Shown here: one piece after another, positions 19,721 to 33,100 of the stretch
Layout: each line of letters begins with the position of its first letter
Position numbering within the stretch: position 1 is the first letter of the stretch
Assembly: GCA_002964805.2 (NCBI GenBank)
Contig: PUDQ02000014.1
Location: forward strand, 186,001 to 250,000
Direction of reading: 5' to 3'
Length of the DNA: 64,000 nucleotides
Source: Trametes villosa
Lineage: Eukaryota; Basidiomycota; Agaricomycetes; Polyporales; Polyporaceae
The notes under the pieces: model-generated
What the model was told of the DNA's origin: nothing
What the model saw: the letters and a program-made list of their open reading frames with translations, nothing else
Database searches by the model: none
Made by a program: the position numbers and the translations under genes

Positions 19721-22530
19721 TCACCGCCTCCGCCCACTCCGCCCACCAACAGGCGTCGACAACGTCTCGCGCGCCTTCGACGCAGTGACGAACATCGCCA
19801 TCGCGTCCTGGAGACCGTCTGGCCGACCACCCGCCACCGCGCTCCCCAGCGCGCTCGACGCGATCTCGAGCATCTGGTCGAGGTCCTCGCCCTCCGGCTC
19901 CGCCTGCGCGCGGCCCTTGGGGTTCCACATCGCACTCGGACCCGCCGTGCTGGACGGGCCAGAGGCAGGCGCACCCCAGAAGGCGTACGCCGGCGCGGAG
20001 GCGGCAGGTGCGGCCTTGGGCTTGGGTGTGGCATTGCGCCCGGGTGCGGGGGAGGCCGCGCGCGGGGGCTGGGGGGCTTCGCCCCAGAGCGCCCAGGGCG
20101 ATGCACCAGCAAGGGTCTTCAGGAGGCCGCTCCCGTAGCTGTCCGCGCTCTGCTCCTCTCCCTCCTCTTCGTCATCGTCCTCGTCGTCGTCCTCATCGAG
20201 ATCGTCCTCGTCGAGCGGGTTGCCAGAGATGCTCTCCTCGTCCTCGGACGACGACCCTGCGAACCACTGGACGTAGTCGCGCCCGCTGGGCTCATTCGCG
20301 GGTGGGGAGGGGGGCTCAGGCGACTCGGGAGACTGTGGCATCGCTTCGCGCTCGGGCACCTGCGTGACTTGGGCAAGGCGGGATGGCCGCGTGGGCGCGA
20401 ACGGGTTCTTGCTGTTGCTCGACCCGCGCGCCATTGGGGGTGCCCAGATGCCGTTCTGAGCAGCAGCAGCCTTCGCATCTGCAGCAGCGCTCGACCCGCC
20501 GGCGGCCTTCGCTTGCAGGGCCTCCCATGGCGTGGGCGTGCTCGATGCCGCGCCAGGAGCGGGGGAGTTACGGCCGTTCGCGGAGACGGCGGGCGCGAGC
20601 TTCGTGTTGATCGGCGCAGGGGACGCCGCACGCGCAGGACCAGCTGTCCTCGCCGAGTTCCACGCCGCAATAGTCGGGGCAGCAGCAACCTTGCCCTTCG
20701 GCTCCGGAGCAGGTGCAGCAGCCTTCGGCACGGGCGTCGCAGCCTTGCCAGCGGGGAGCGTCGGGGTGGAGCGGCCGTTCGCAGCGGGCTTGGTCTCAAC
20801 GGCAGCCTTCTTGCCCTTCTTTCCCTTGCCCTTGCCCTTGATGGGGATCTCAATGACCTCGTCCACGTCCGGCTCGGGCTCAGGCTCGGGCTCCGCGTCG
20901 GGCGTGTACTCGAGCAGAGGCTCCGGCTCCGGCTCAATCTTCCTCGCAGGCTGGTGGTGCGACGGATCCTCCGGGAACGCGCCGGGGACGGCGACATGGG
21001 CCGAGCGTCCATGCTGCACCGTGGCAGCGGGGGGTGGCGCACTATCGCCACCGGGGCCCCCGTTCAGCCCGCGCTTCTTGCGTTCATCCTCGAGCAGCTG
21101 GTTGCGGCGCTGCACGATGTCGCGCGCGCTCTGCTCCATCGCGACCTGGTGCGCGCGCACCGCGAACTCGCGGTCCGCCGCGGGCATGGGCTTCCGCAGC
21201 TGCCGCGCGAGCTCCGCGTCCGCATCCGCGGCCTTCATGTGGAACTGGCGAATCGAGTTCACGTGCAGCTTCTCGACGATCGCCGCGTACTCAGCGTGTG
21301 CGGCGAGCGCGGGGTCCAGCGGCGGCTGCGCGAGCGCGATCGGCACTGCGTACACGAGGAGGTCGCTCGAGGTAGGGAGCGCGCCGCCCGTGGGAGGTGG
21401 CGTCGGGGCCTTCGAGGCATGGGCGCTGCGCGAAGACGTGGACGCGGATGCGGTCACGGGGATGGGCGCGGGGGACGGCTTGGATTGCGTGCGAGCGTCC
21501 TCGCTGATCGGAGCAGCCTTTCCTCCCCATGTGGGAGCGGGTTTCTATCGCACGAGACACGTATGTCAATGCCAGTCCGCTCAGAGGCGGGAGATAGGCC
21601 TACCGTGGGCTCATCCTCCGCAAACACCGCATGGCGGGCAGCCATGGATTGGGTGTTGCGCAATGGCTGACTCGATTGAGTCTTTTGGGGAGCAGCTGAC
21701 TGCGGCGGTGCGGCGGAGTGCGTCTTCCATCCACCCAACGAGCGAGTTACTGCGGGCGGCGTTGTCTCTACCGCCGCAGCACTCGGGGGCGGAGCAGCCT
21801 CTCGGCGAACCTGCGCGTAGACGCCGGGCTCCTCGTTTGTGTCGTCGTAGGAAAGGACCTGCTCGACGGCGAGCATCTCCTGCAGGGTCATATCGGTCCA
21901 GTCCTCCGCCTGGAGGCCCGCGCGCTGGAGACGAGCATCCCACTCATCGCGGGCCGCGAGCGCAAATTCGCGCTGCATGCTGTTCACGATCTTGTCCATC
22001 CCGCTGGGGGTCGCGCCCGTGCGCGCCTTGCCCTTCGCACTCGTGCGCTCTGCTGTCTTGAAGAGGTTGTCGAGCTCCCTCTCGATCTGTTCCTGGTGCC
22101 GAGCGACCCAGTTCGCCTCGAACTCATGCCATTCTGCGCGCACCCGGTCCGAGCGCGTGAACGTGCGTTTCTGCGCGGGTCCTGGTTTAGCAGCAGCGGG
22201 CGCCGATATGTGTGCGGACGCGGGCGCATTCCGGAGATGAGAGGCGAGGGCGGATCTGGCCGGCTGGGCCGAGGGTTTCGGGGGCTGGGAGAGGGTTCGG
22301 GGCGGCGGGGCGACAGGGTTCGTCGAGATAGTGACGCCGGGCCGCGAGGGCGCAGCGTGGGGCGTGGGCGATACCCTCGGCGCAGACGGGGCTGCTGGGG
22401 GCGCAGGAGGGGCCTGCGCGGGCCTCGTCGGGGGCGCCGTCGCCGCTGCTGGGGGCTTGGAGGACGTCGCGACGGGTTTAGGCTGGGCAGAGGGCTTAGA
22501 GGCGGTGCCGTTCTTGCGCTTGGGGCTCAT
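19721..22530 (-). CDS. Uncharacterised low-complexity protein (916 aa)
   Basis: Exon 1 (22530-21604) starts at MSPKRKNGTASKP; a 59-nt intron (GTAGGC...GATAG) leads to exon 2 (21544-19721), joining ...AEDEPT-KPAPTWGGKA. Two stretches look folded. About residues 135-240 read EWHEFEANWVARHQEQIERE, MDKIVNSMQREFALAARDEW and TDMTLQEMLAVEQVLSYDD. Near residue 370 it reads VYAVPIALAQPPLDPALA. Most of the rest is Ala/Pro/Ser-rich. There are EPEPEP runs, a Lys/Gly block (KGKGKGKKGKK), and an Asp/Glu tract of about 25 residues around residue 730 preceded by SGNPLDEDDL. The C-terminus has a short amphipathic segment (DLDQMLEIASSALG). It is probably an intracellular scaffold- or RNA-associated-type protein by composition; no family is recognised. 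Long frames on the opposite strand are its shadows. Confidence 0.75.
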
Positions 22531-25160
22531 GTTGGGGAGAAGAAGAGGGAGGGTGGCCTGCAAAGTCGTTCGCCGAGTTTAGCAGATCGAACAGCAGCGA
22601 TTTCTGAGGACAACATAGACAATGCGAGGAGAGATGGAAAGACAAGAGAGAGCAGGGCTCTGACTCAAAATCCCCCGCTTATGGGAAATCGGCAGATGCC
22701 GATCGCCCCCGCCTGATGCTCGATGTGGCAACCACGCCGTTTCATCTTCACGCGTCACGGTCCACCACCACGAACAAACGATCTTTGTTCCCCTCGACAG
22801 AGCGTGCAAACACAGGCAGTATGCGCTGCTGACAACGGATGTTGAGCAGTAGACTCACTTTGGCATGCGCAATCGTTTTTGGCTCTGCCTGTGTCTGTGG
22901 ATCAATCAGAGTTAGTTCGTCTTTGGCGCGAAGTTAGAGCTGACCTTCTCTCGAGTCTCCAGATAGCCCCCGTGCGATGGTTCGACCAGGGTTTTTACAT
23001 TCCAGAATTCCACAGCTTAGACCCTCAGAACCTATCCCAGGTTAACGGGCTTGGCTAAAGCTCAGCGACGAGCGAGGGGACCGTGCAGCTAGCGCCGGTA
23101 AAGCTTCGAAACCCTAGTGAAAGGAGACGACGAAGATCGACACCGGACTTTGTGAACCAAGTACCGAGGATTGCGGCGAGGACATTGAATCTTCAGAGTT
23201 AGAGGATGCGGCTGTGGACCGCGAACAAGCGGCAGGGTCCTGGCGGGGAGGCAGCACCCCGCGTCGCTGTTCTTATATGGACATGAGAGCGCCTCGTCGA
23301 CGTCATCTTCGCCCGGGAAACAAACGAGGTGCGTGTCTGTAAGCCGAAGACGATCATATGTGATATGCTGAAGTGTAGGACGTGAAGACGATCCGCCTCG
23401 ATCGTCACGCTACAGGCATATATGCAGCCACTTCTTCGATCTAGAGTTGGGCAGAAGCCTGAGGCCTCCTGAGGCTTTCCACCCATTGCCATGGAAGCCA
23501 AAGCGCTTCGCGATAAGCTACATATCGTTCGTACTGGTCCGGAACGGGAGACATCGGCCATGTCGTGAACGAGAAGCGTACTCAGCGAACTTCCACCGCC
23601 GCCACACGTCGATCTCGAATGTGTGACTCGGCGAGAGATCGTGCCGCCTGACATCGACAGCGGGAGATCGCGCGGCCGACCTCGATCTCTTACCGTCCTC
23701 GAAACCTCTGTGTTTTGCTAGTTTCCATCGCCAAGCGCCTGTAGGGAGGAGAATTGGGATGAAATCGAGACCAAGGGTATATGAGTGAAAAAGACGAGCT
23801 CGACCTCGATAGCGGGATTCATTGAGCAAGAGACCGGGTGTATGATAGAGAGTCGAGATCGCGAGTCTGGAAGGTCGACCCAAGTCTGCGTGTCAAGAAG
23901 TGGCGAACCGTAGCACGTTCCCCGTCACGGGCTACGCCACGGATCTTCTTTTCGAGTATTTTTTCTGCTTGTTCTACGCTGCCAGCGACTTCGCACTTCC
24001 ACACCATACCTCCCGGGTGTATCCTAGACATACCGGATTATCCTAGCAAACCGAAGAATATTATCCGCCTGATAATGAAACAAACGAGCACAGCAAGGAA
24101 TCCCTAGAAGAGAAGGCCAACACGCACGTCATTTCCGCATGTTCTACACACTGTTCTTCGATGCCCTCATTGACTCGCTCTCAACGCGTAGCTTTTACGC
24201 GGGGGCGTGATCGCGTTTTGAGTGCATGCCTACTCAGTGCGGCCAGGCAGCGGTCAATTTTATGATTGACCGTCGGCCCGCCTTCTTTCAGTTTACACCG
24301 GGGTTGTTGCGAATCGTCTCCTGCTGCCAATATAATGGTGGTGGGCGGAGGTAAGTTCAACTTACTGTAACTTACGTTCAAGCCGCACAGGCGCTTGTTG
24401 AAGCACTTGGCAGGAATCCCGTGGGCGCCAAAAGTTCCCGCCTCTTTCTTCTCGACGTTGACGTCGCTGTGACTCCTTCTCAACGTCTCGACTATATCCT
24501 ACTAACGGGTGTCAGAGCATTTAGAAAGGACTGCTTGGATTATACGGAGACACGTCCTTCTAGCCGTGCTTTCTTAGGTAGATCGTCCAGGATCCAGCGG
24601 AAGACTATCCGACTCGCCTTGCCGCGCCGGCGTACTAACGTCCACACCGGTGTTCCTCTTAAGCAAGGAGCAGTCTATTTCAAAATATTATCTTGCCTTC
24701 CGTCTTCCAGTATACCGCGGCTGTCGGATGTATGCGGTACGCGGGTTAGAATTTGGCCTTCTTTCTGCCACTGACCCTCGTTGCACAGACCGTATCTGAA
24801 TACCTCGCAGCCAATGAGAAGCGGATCGGTGAAGTTCCGACATCGGATGTCCTGCAGGCCCGTATGAACTAGGCCCCCGGTCCGTTAGGTCAATGGCAGT
24901 GGTTGTATGAATCGTCGGGACCGGATAGCCTGCAAATCCGTAGCAACCAGCGAGTTCGCTCCGTCGGCATCCGACAATGTCAATGGAGCGCTGCCCATAC
25001 CCTACTCTGGACCATCGTGAGTATCCGTTTCCATGTCTTCCAAGCGCCTCCGAGGCCCTGTAGGTGCGGATATGAGATTTCGTGCATATAACCAGGCGTG
25101 TTTTGGCCTCGAGAGTCCATCAACAACTCGTCTCATCCTTCGCATCCACCTCATCACACC
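22531..25160. other. Intergenic region, including promoter arm of the protease duplication
   Basis: 22531-24329 holds no supported gene. A short hairpin (CGGTCAAT/ATTGACCG, arms 24251-24258 and 24265-24272) lies just outside the duplication border. From about 24330 the sequence is the upstream part of the inverted duplication. Confidence 0.5.
25084..25093 (+). promoter_or_regulatory. TATA box of protease copy 1 (GCATATAACC)
   Basis: Sits 68-77 bp upstream of the start codon and is conserved in position in the second copy, where it reads GTATATAACC. Confidence 0.6.
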
Positions 25161-26783
25161 ATGTTCGTCAAGTCCAGCCTCATCACCCTCGCTCTCGTCC
25201 TTTCGGCCGCCGCATCCCCTGTGGTGGAAGGAATGGGTACTCGTGTCCCGTTCGAGAAGCGCAACGGCTTCACCACCGACTCTGGCTGGTTTGACCACAA
25301 CCGCGCCATCAAGCAGGTCGCTCGTGATCGCAAGTGCGTACACTCTAATCATCTTTCCCATTATTTTTGCTGACGTCGCCGCTTTACAGTAAACACCGTA
25401 ACAACCTGATGAACCTCGAGCGCAACTCGGGTGGTCGCCACAACTTCAACGAGGTCCATACTCCCTTCCGTGTCTGATTTCCATCATGCTCATCTCCACA
25501 CAGGGCGCCCACATCATGCCTATTGCGAACTACTCCCAAATGTCCTACTCGGGCTGGGAGGAGAAGCGCCAAGCTGAGGCCCTCACCGACGAAGGCAATG
25601 ACCAGTACTGGGCGGGAAACATCCAAATTGGCACGCCTGGCCAGAAGTTCTACATCGACTTTGACAGTACGTACCCTCCTCCCCCTCTCATCGGCGCCCG
25701 CGCTAACAGAGAAACTCGCAGCTGGATCCTCCGATCTCTGGATCCCCTCCGTCAACTGCACCGTTAACTGCGCGAGCAAGGACAAGTACGACCCGTCTAA
25801 GTCGTCCACCGACGCCCGCAAGGGCGGTTCCTTCTCCATCCAGTACGGCGACCACTCCAAGGTCTCCGGGCCCGTCTACACCGACACAGTCTCCGTCGCT
25901 GGCGTGACTGTCCAAAACCAGTACTTCTCGCCCGTGAACACGCTCTCGGAGATGTTCGGCGGGGAGAAGATGGACGGGATCCTCGGGCTTGCGTTCCCCG
26001 CGCTCTCGAACCTCCGCCAGGTACGTCGCTGCCCCGAGCATCTTGTTATGAAACATTCGGCTGACAGCGATATAGAGCCCGTTCTTTAACACTGCGAAGA
26101 CGCAGGGCGCGGTGAAGAACGGCGTGTTCGGGTTCAAGCTGGCGAAGACCGGCTCGGAGCTGTTCCTTGGCGGCACCGACGCGTCGCAGTACAGCGGCGC
26201 GATCGAGACGCACGCCGTCACCGGCTCCGGCTTCTGGCAGATCGCCAACGCGAAGCTCTCCCTCGGCTCCAAAGTACGCTCCCTCCCTCCCCCACCTTCC
26301 TCGCTTTCGGACACCCGCTTACCTCTGTCTCCGAACAGGCTGTGCAGTCGAACTTCCAGACCATCATCGACTCGGGCACGACCATCATCTACGGCCCCCC
26401 AAAACAGGTCGCCGCGTTCTATCAGGCCATCCCTGGCTCCCAGGTGTTCGACGCGGACAACGGCTTCTACTCCGTTCCTTGCAAAGCGATCCCGTCGAAC
26501 GTCGCGTTCAGCTGGGGCGGGAAGCAGTGGACGATCAGCAAGGAGAACTTCAACTTTGGGAAGACTGGTGGGGACGGGTCGACGTGCATCGGCGCGATTG
26601 CGGGCCAGGACCTTGGCCTCGGCACGAACACCTGGTTGCTCGGCGATAGGTGAGTTTCTAGCTATGTTATATTCGCTGAAGACATCGAGTTCTGACATAT
26701 GGTCGATTGCTAGCTTCATGAAGAACGTCTACAGCGTGTTCTCGTTCGACCAGAACACCGTCGGCTTTGCGACTCTCAAGTAA
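25161..26783 (+). CDS. Secreted pepsin-like aspartic protease, copy 1 (family A1)
   Basis: A1 proteases hydrolyse peptide bonds at acid pH with two Asp residues. Seven exons (25161-25333, 25390-25453, 25504-25666, 25722-26020, 26076-26273, 26339-26649, 26714-26783) give 425 residues. The signal peptide MFVKSSLITLALVLSAAAS is followed by a propeptide of roughly 80 residues containing RVPFEKRNGF and KHRNNLMNLER. The mature part begins near EGNDQYWAGNIQIGTPGQKF. The first catalytic motif DTGSSDLW spans the exon 3/4 junction and the second, DSGTT, follows AVQSNFQTII. The flap region reads FSIQYGDHSKVSG. Cys pairs are visible at NCTVNCAS and VPCKAI/STCIGAI. The layout matches polyporopepsin-like fungal proteases. 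The gene converges on an almost identical paralogue at 41473-43094. Confidence 0.95.
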
Positions 26784-29135
26784 AGCTGTCGACGACTTCA
26801 TGATCTTTTGCTCTCGCGACGCCCACGCCCCTACAAAAATGCCCATGTACATATACCCCTATACCCCCAACGAATCACTCAATTACTCTCGATCATCTTC
26901 TCGAGTGTGCCTCGCCCGCTCCTTAAGACTCGGATTTAGCGCATTAATACGGCTTGCTTTCAAGCCCCAATGTACAGCCTGCCAGGTGAGCACGGTTCTT
27001 GTATATCCATCCTGGCTCGACTGTCACCATTAATCCGGATAGACTCAGACATATTCATCATCTCGTGCATTGCAGGGCAGTGGAAGATATTGGCGAGCAC
27101 TAACTTCAGATGCGACCTCATGCGGCCTTTGACTATGTTCTCCATCCTAGAAGTCGCGAGATTTGGCGGCGAATCCCGCTTACGCAGGCCTCGCGCTACA
27201 CCGGCTCGAACGCTATTGGGTACCGGGCGACGTCCTGCGCAACCTCGGGGCCCGAAGGAACGCCCAAATATTCCAGTTGGGTCACTATACTCATCGGCAC
27301 ACCGGCAAGTTCTTGTTATGAGCCTCCTTGTCCCCGGACGATCACGAGTACGGCGGGGGAGCCCCGGCGACTCACTGGTTGACCTGCACTGACCCTAGGC
27401 CTGCAGCACAAGCCTGCCAAGTTTTGCCCCAACTCCGAGGGGGCGCCCACGCAGTCCGCGGTCGACGGAATACCGGATTGCCCTGTTGTCGGCGACAAAC
27501 GAATGAAATCAAGATTCAAGTTCTACGCCCGGCGGACAAGAGGAGGTTCTGATTTCCAAGATCACAGGTTCCGCTTGTTCCACATTTGGTAGGCCTGAAA
27601 GGTGCACAGTGCGCACCGGTGCAACAGCGTCTTCTCGGGCGTCATGAACGTAAACACTCACGCTTCGCGCGCCGAAGCCTGGACGCTCAGGAAAGCAGCT
27701 TAATTACCGCCCAACTTTTTGCCTGCAGGTGTTCGCTGCCAGTCCGAGCCTGAGTGCACCGTCAGCATGACATGTTTCAAGGCGTTCCCTGACAAATGGC
27801 TCGCGCCGAGCTCCGAGGAGAAGAGGTAGCGACATGGAGGTAGTCCGCCCGGCGGGGGACGAATCGGGCCACTGGGTGTATCGCGAGCGCATGCCCGATG
27901 GGAGAAGACGTCCAGTAGAGCCCTATTCCGTCCGACAGTCTCCGGTGCGTCGTCGCCAGCTTCCCTCAACAGGCGTTCCGTCGGGCTCGCGCCGCGCGAG
28001 TTGCAACACGCCCGTCCGACAGGCTCGACAGACTACCCATGGTGACGACTATCAGCATCTTTGCCCTGTGCGCGCTGATGATGTTCCTGTTCCTGCAGAC
28101 GCTGCGCAGCCAGCGCACTGTCAATGTCCCCTACTTACGGTGGCGACATCGGGCGGTGTATCGGGATTCCCGTTCAAAATCAGAGTTTAAGCCACCTAAG
28201 AAGTGCGCCAACCCTCTCCGCTGCGGTGTGTTCGTGGATTGGTCCAACGCTTTTCCAGTGACGTTACTTACGCCCTCTGGAAAATTTCACTTTGGCCGCG
28301 ATGTCCCGTGCTATCGACTAGTACTTCATATCCGGACCCACCCCTTCGATGATATTGCTCATGCCATCGCCGGCTTCTGCTAGACGTAGGAGCTGCCCGA
28401 GCCCCGAGGGGATCGGGCAACTCGTGGTGGGACGGCGAGTCGCCGCCCTCCAGCATCTTCTGTGCATGTCTGCGACAAATCGCCGCTCATATCGCCCAGT
28501 CCACAACATATCGATTCATATCGCGAGGGAGATAGAACGGGCGGCTGACATGCGAAATGCACCGCCAAGGATCGCCATCGCTTCCGCTCCCCAGTGGGAA
28601 TTCATGCCGCTGCTGCCCGCTTCGCGGGGACAGTGGCCGACAATTACACGATAATCCCCGAACGCAGCCATCACAGAGGCCGACCCAAGCCGCCGCTGCG
28701 TACACTAAGTGTCTGCCACGCTCGCCGCCGCGAACTCATCTAACGGCATTCGGGCAGTGCGAGCATACGTACAGCACCGTTCGCATAGACATCATGTGTC
28801 TTGCGCAGGCCGACTCCCGATCGCAAAACGTCTACGCAGTCCCCCGCGCCGCCGACCCTTGACGTCGGCCGGACGTAGCGGGACCCTGCGCATGCGCATG
28901 CGCGCGGTCGCGGGAACCTGGAAGTGCTTACGCAGCGCGTGTGTAGTCACTCGCGCGCCGTGTCCTACGCGAACCCTTCGAATGCGTACATTTAGGCTTC
29001 CGGGTCCGAACGGCGGCGCGCGGTACACACGAGGCAAGGGAGAAGTATCGCGAAGGCCTGCATGAGCTCGCCGCCGCGTACGCCCGCCCGGCCTGTAGAG
29101 GATATAGGCATTCCACTCAGAGCACTGCGCCTCGA

Positions 29136-30154
29136 TCACCGCTCGCAGTGCGGCAGTACGAGGAAGGCGGCATTGGCTGCCCCGACGTCCAATCGTCGAT
29201 GCGGGTGGGCAGAAGGACTTCCGTAGATTCCATCGCAGAGCCGAACGTGCGACCCCATGACGCACCGTTCCCCGAGCGAGCGCAGAAGGGCGGCAGGCCT
29301 AGGTCCGGCCGCGACAGCCATCGCGAAGCCAGCTTGTAGGAAGGGCTTCTGCGTTTCGTATAGGTGCCGGCACCTAGAGGTACATGAGGATACCCAGGAC
29401 GGCCGCATGGAGGAGCGGTACGTCCCGAGTCTGGTGGGCGGCGCAAGGGAAGGTGCTGTGGTCGCCGGCCATCCAACCATGGATGGAGAAGAGCATCGGG
29501 GTTCTCGGCTGGCGTCGAAGGAGGAAATTCTGAAGGCAGATCGGGGTAAAGCACATACCTGTGACGGAGGCGGCGGCTGGCGTTCCCGCTCAGCAGGGAC
29601 GGATCGCATTCGTACATAGCCCAGCAAATCGTGGATATTTGAATGTTAGGGTGTCCGCGAGCGACGACGTCATGGAGCTGAGCGACATCGGTTAGCCAGT
29701 TACGAGCTGCCGTCCTGTCGAATAGGGTACCCATCGTATGCTTGTCTGCACAGATGCTGATCAGGGTGGGTGCGCCCCAAAGGCGTTTGGTGCCACATCT
29801 GAACGAGAATGCCGCTGTGCTCGAATGTCGACGAAATGAGCAAGCGAGAACTCCGGACAGTCGGGGGGAAGGGCGAGGGGTTCTGTCGCCGCAGGCAGAA
29901 GTCGCCACAGAATGCCACGGAGGGCGAAAGAAGCTGTCGTCCAGCCGTTGGAGGCCTGGAGGTTTGGTATGGACCCCGTCGATCGTCCTATCCTGCTTGG
30001 CTGGCATTAGAACGTGGAACGGAAGGATAGCGGGATACACATGGGGTGGTGTGGCGGTTAGGTGGACGAGTGCAATATCTGCCATCTGCGGATTGCGGGG
30101 CAGTCGAAGACAGCATCGGGATTCGACGCCGTCTGTCATAGACGTCCGCAACAC
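29136..30154 (-). other. Weak candidate two-exon ORF
   Basis: A frame from about 30154 to 29560 reads TLISICADKHTMGTLFDRTA and HDVVARGHPNIQISTICWAM, which is protein-like. It then meets a good intron (GTATGT...CGCCAG, 50 nt, about 29558-29509). After it the three frames continue differently, two of them open to about 29117-29136. No family is recognised, and the start and downstream frame are undetermined. It may be a decayed gene. Confidence 0.2.
29361..29376. repeat. Perfect 16-bp palindrome (TAGGTGCCGGCACCTA)
   Basis: All eight base pairs match without spacer. It lies inside the gene-poor interval between the protease copies. Confidence 0.85.
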
Positions 30155-33100
30155 CCTACCGCCGGATACGCGATCAGAACAGCGCCGCGCCCCGTATCTT
30201 ACGTCCGCTCACTCACCTCTGCGTCCATCCGCTTGCTCTCCTCCGCCGGCGGGCCCGGGGGCGGTAAACTGGTCAAACGAGGTTAGTCCGCGGGTCACGT
30301 CCCGCGCTCCTCATTGGCAGCCATTGCTGCGACATGACACGGCAGGACAGCTGGGGGTGCTTGTCAATGTCGTGTACCGTACGTACCAGTGACTTGATCA
30401 ACCACATTGAGTGGGCGTACGCCCTGCCTATCGGCGCACTGGGGCTTCTCCTGCCGGCACGTGCGCTTGCGACTGTTAATATCGCGGACGACATGATGCA
30501 CGATACATGATGGCCGGGCCCGCAGCGCACAGTCGGATTGTGGCGCGGGCCTGCGGTATATGCATGGTCGATGGCGAGCTTGAGTAGCCGGGGTAGGGTG
30601 TAGACATTACTAGTGTTCAGCCCTGACATGCACCAGCGGGGCCGCGAGCGAGCGCGATCCGCGAGCAAACGTCGTGGCGGTACGTTTCTCGGTACCTGCG
30701 CGATTCATGCATCCCCAGTCAGACACGCTTACGAACCTCGCGATACGAAGGAAATACATATACCTTCAGAGTTCGCCCGCCCAAGCAGACGGATGAGCGC
30801 GCCGGCTGCGGCCTGCCACGTCGGACCTGTCCCCCCTCTGCGCTTGGGGCGTGCTTTGTAGTGGCGCATGTTCTCCGCGAATGGCTATCGGTGTTCTCAG
30901 GGCTTGGAGCTGCACTTGTTGCGCCCGTCCGGCGAAGTACGACTCCACAGCGTCAGTACGGAGAGCGCGCGGGGGTGCGACAGCCACACTCGGGTCCCGG
31001 GGTGAGCAGACGCGCCCCCTGAGATACTGGACGCGAGTAGGCACAAGCGGCCGTACCGGCAGGGCCCGGCGGAGCAACGCCGCCCGGTTGGTCCTCTGAC
31101 GGCCGGTGAGGGCCAGCCAGAGCGAGAACGCGAGCACTGCAGCTCAGAGCGAGAGACGCGTCGGAGGCAGTAGCATGCCATCGGCACTCGCGAACAGTGC
31201 CCAACGCCCATGGCGTGCGCTCGCCCAAGCACGAAGCCGCGCCTGCCGACGCCGTGTGCACATCGGGCCGCTTCGATGATCCCTGGGCCTTCGCGGAGCA
31301 GCAGCGCGCCCCTTCCCGTGTGAGCGGAGCCTGGGAGAGGGGCGCGCGCGACGACGCAAGAAGCGCGCCGGAGCCGCGCGTGCGCATCGGCGGGGGATCG
31401 GGCCCTGGCCAGGGCGCGTTCCGAACCCCCCACTGCTATCGCAATGCTCGCGGGTCCTGTTGCCTACCGCGAAGCAGCGACGAGGCTCGAGGGACGTTTC
31501 CGCTGCAGAGTACAACGTAAGTCGGTGCAAGGGACGGGGAGTCGAAGCTGGCCTTGTGCCCTTGCCTACCGGCCCGCCGGCGCTTACTCGCACGCGCAGG
31601 CTGGACTGCGAAGGTACTGGTGCAAGTTCGTGAAGTCGAACGCGAGCCGCACTCGGGCAGATGGCGCACCACAGAAGCGTCCGCGACCTCACAGAAAGGA
31701 CCGGGGACGCTGCGCTCCTGCTGTGCGCACACCATTTCTCCGATAGCACTCGGCCTTTCCAGCAGGAAGACTCGAACCACGCAGAGACAGAGACACGGAC
31801 GTCGTCGCGCAGTGCGTTCGCATGGACGGTGTCACCCACTATGCACTCACGATTGCGAGTGCTCTCGATCAATGGCCGTGCGCACGTCCTGCCTGTTACG
31901 GTGCATGCGCGACGCCGTGCTCGGATGGAACGCGAAGAGCGCGCGGGGGAATGCCGGGCGAGGGCGGAGGCGGGGCTGGACGGCGAAAGGGGCAGCATCG
32001 AAGCCGCGCATGCGAAGCGCACCGCTACGAACGAGCGGCCCTACGCGCGCGAAGCGTGCCTGCAATTGCGACGGTGAATACGACGAGCCCCACATACGTA
32101 CGCTCTGAGGTTCTGAGGCCTTAACAGCGGTATTCCCGTGCTGTAAGGGGCGCGCACCCGACGCAAGATAGGCGTCGCGGCCTTAGCTCCGTGCGTTCTC
32201 CTCGCGCCGCCGCAACCGAGTGCGAACGCGAACACCGTCCCGCGTGCCTTGCCCACGGGACGATGCTCGCCTTCGCGCGTCGCGCGCGCCGAGCAGCGCG
32301 CACGGCTGATCGCTGGTGTACCAACGCAAGGCACGCAATGACGAGGGTGCGCGCCATGAGGCCGCCGGATCTGGGTAGCCAGCTCGCAGCTCGGGTCCCC
32401 CGTCGAAGCGGGGACGGACGCGCACGCGCGATCGAATAGGCTCAACGACCTCCGCGTTCGGCGGGCGTCGCCGCACGTCGTGCGCAAGTTGCTGTTCCGG
32501 GCCAGGGCGTACGGAGTTGGGTAGATTGCTGCGGTCACGCTGGGGTGGGCGCAGGGCGTCGCTGTGGGCGGTATTCCCTGCTGGGAGGACGGGGGACCAT
32601 GTCGGGCAGGTTCCGGGCAAAGGCAGAGGCAGCGGAGGAACGGCGAGCACAGGGCGAGCAGACATCGAAGGCACCCCAGCCTGCCAGTGCCAGTCCCATG
32701 CAGTCTGAAAGCTCGAAGGTTGCCCGGCGGTACACGTCTCCGCAGGGGCGCACTGTCCTCCCGGACGTCTTCTGTGGTCGAGCATGTGCGGCGCGGCCGC
32801 GGATTGGAGACTTGGTGTCAGCGTAGGGGCGATAGGAGGAGTGCTCGGCTCGCGCTGCGCTGCCGACATTCACATGAGTGCATCCATACATCGGCGTGTC
32901 AGGCATTCAGGGTGCGCCGCGGCTGCAGATCTGCGAGAGTTCCGAGGCACGTCGAGGGGGGCGGCAGCGGCAGCATCAGCCAAGCGTCGGCAAGGTTAAG
33001 CTCGAGCGTGAGCTCAGACTCGCGCGACGCCGAACCCTGTACGCAGCAGACGGAGGGGCGTAGGGAGCCTGCCAGATGCGCTGCCGCACAAAGGGACGCA

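Larger units (their letters stand above)
24330..26870 (+). repeat. Inverted duplication, left arm (protease gene plus ~0.8 kb promoter)
   Basis: By eye, this arm aligns in reverse complement to about 41385-43812. It starts at GGTGGGCGGAGG near 24335 and ends past the stop near CCATGTACATATACCC. Coding exons are nearly identical; the promoter half shows substitutions and indels. Borders are approximate. Confidence 0.88.

Noticed and set aside
19631..22061. Plus-strand ORFs of 679 and 509 aa
   Set aside because: Antisense to the two-exon gene at 19721-22530, whose minus frame has better composition, a start codon and a clean intron.
31144..32022. 292-aa minus-strand ORF in the GC-rich block
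   Set aside because: Overlapping frames of similar length are open on both strands; Arg/Ser/Ala-rich random composition and no splice pattern.
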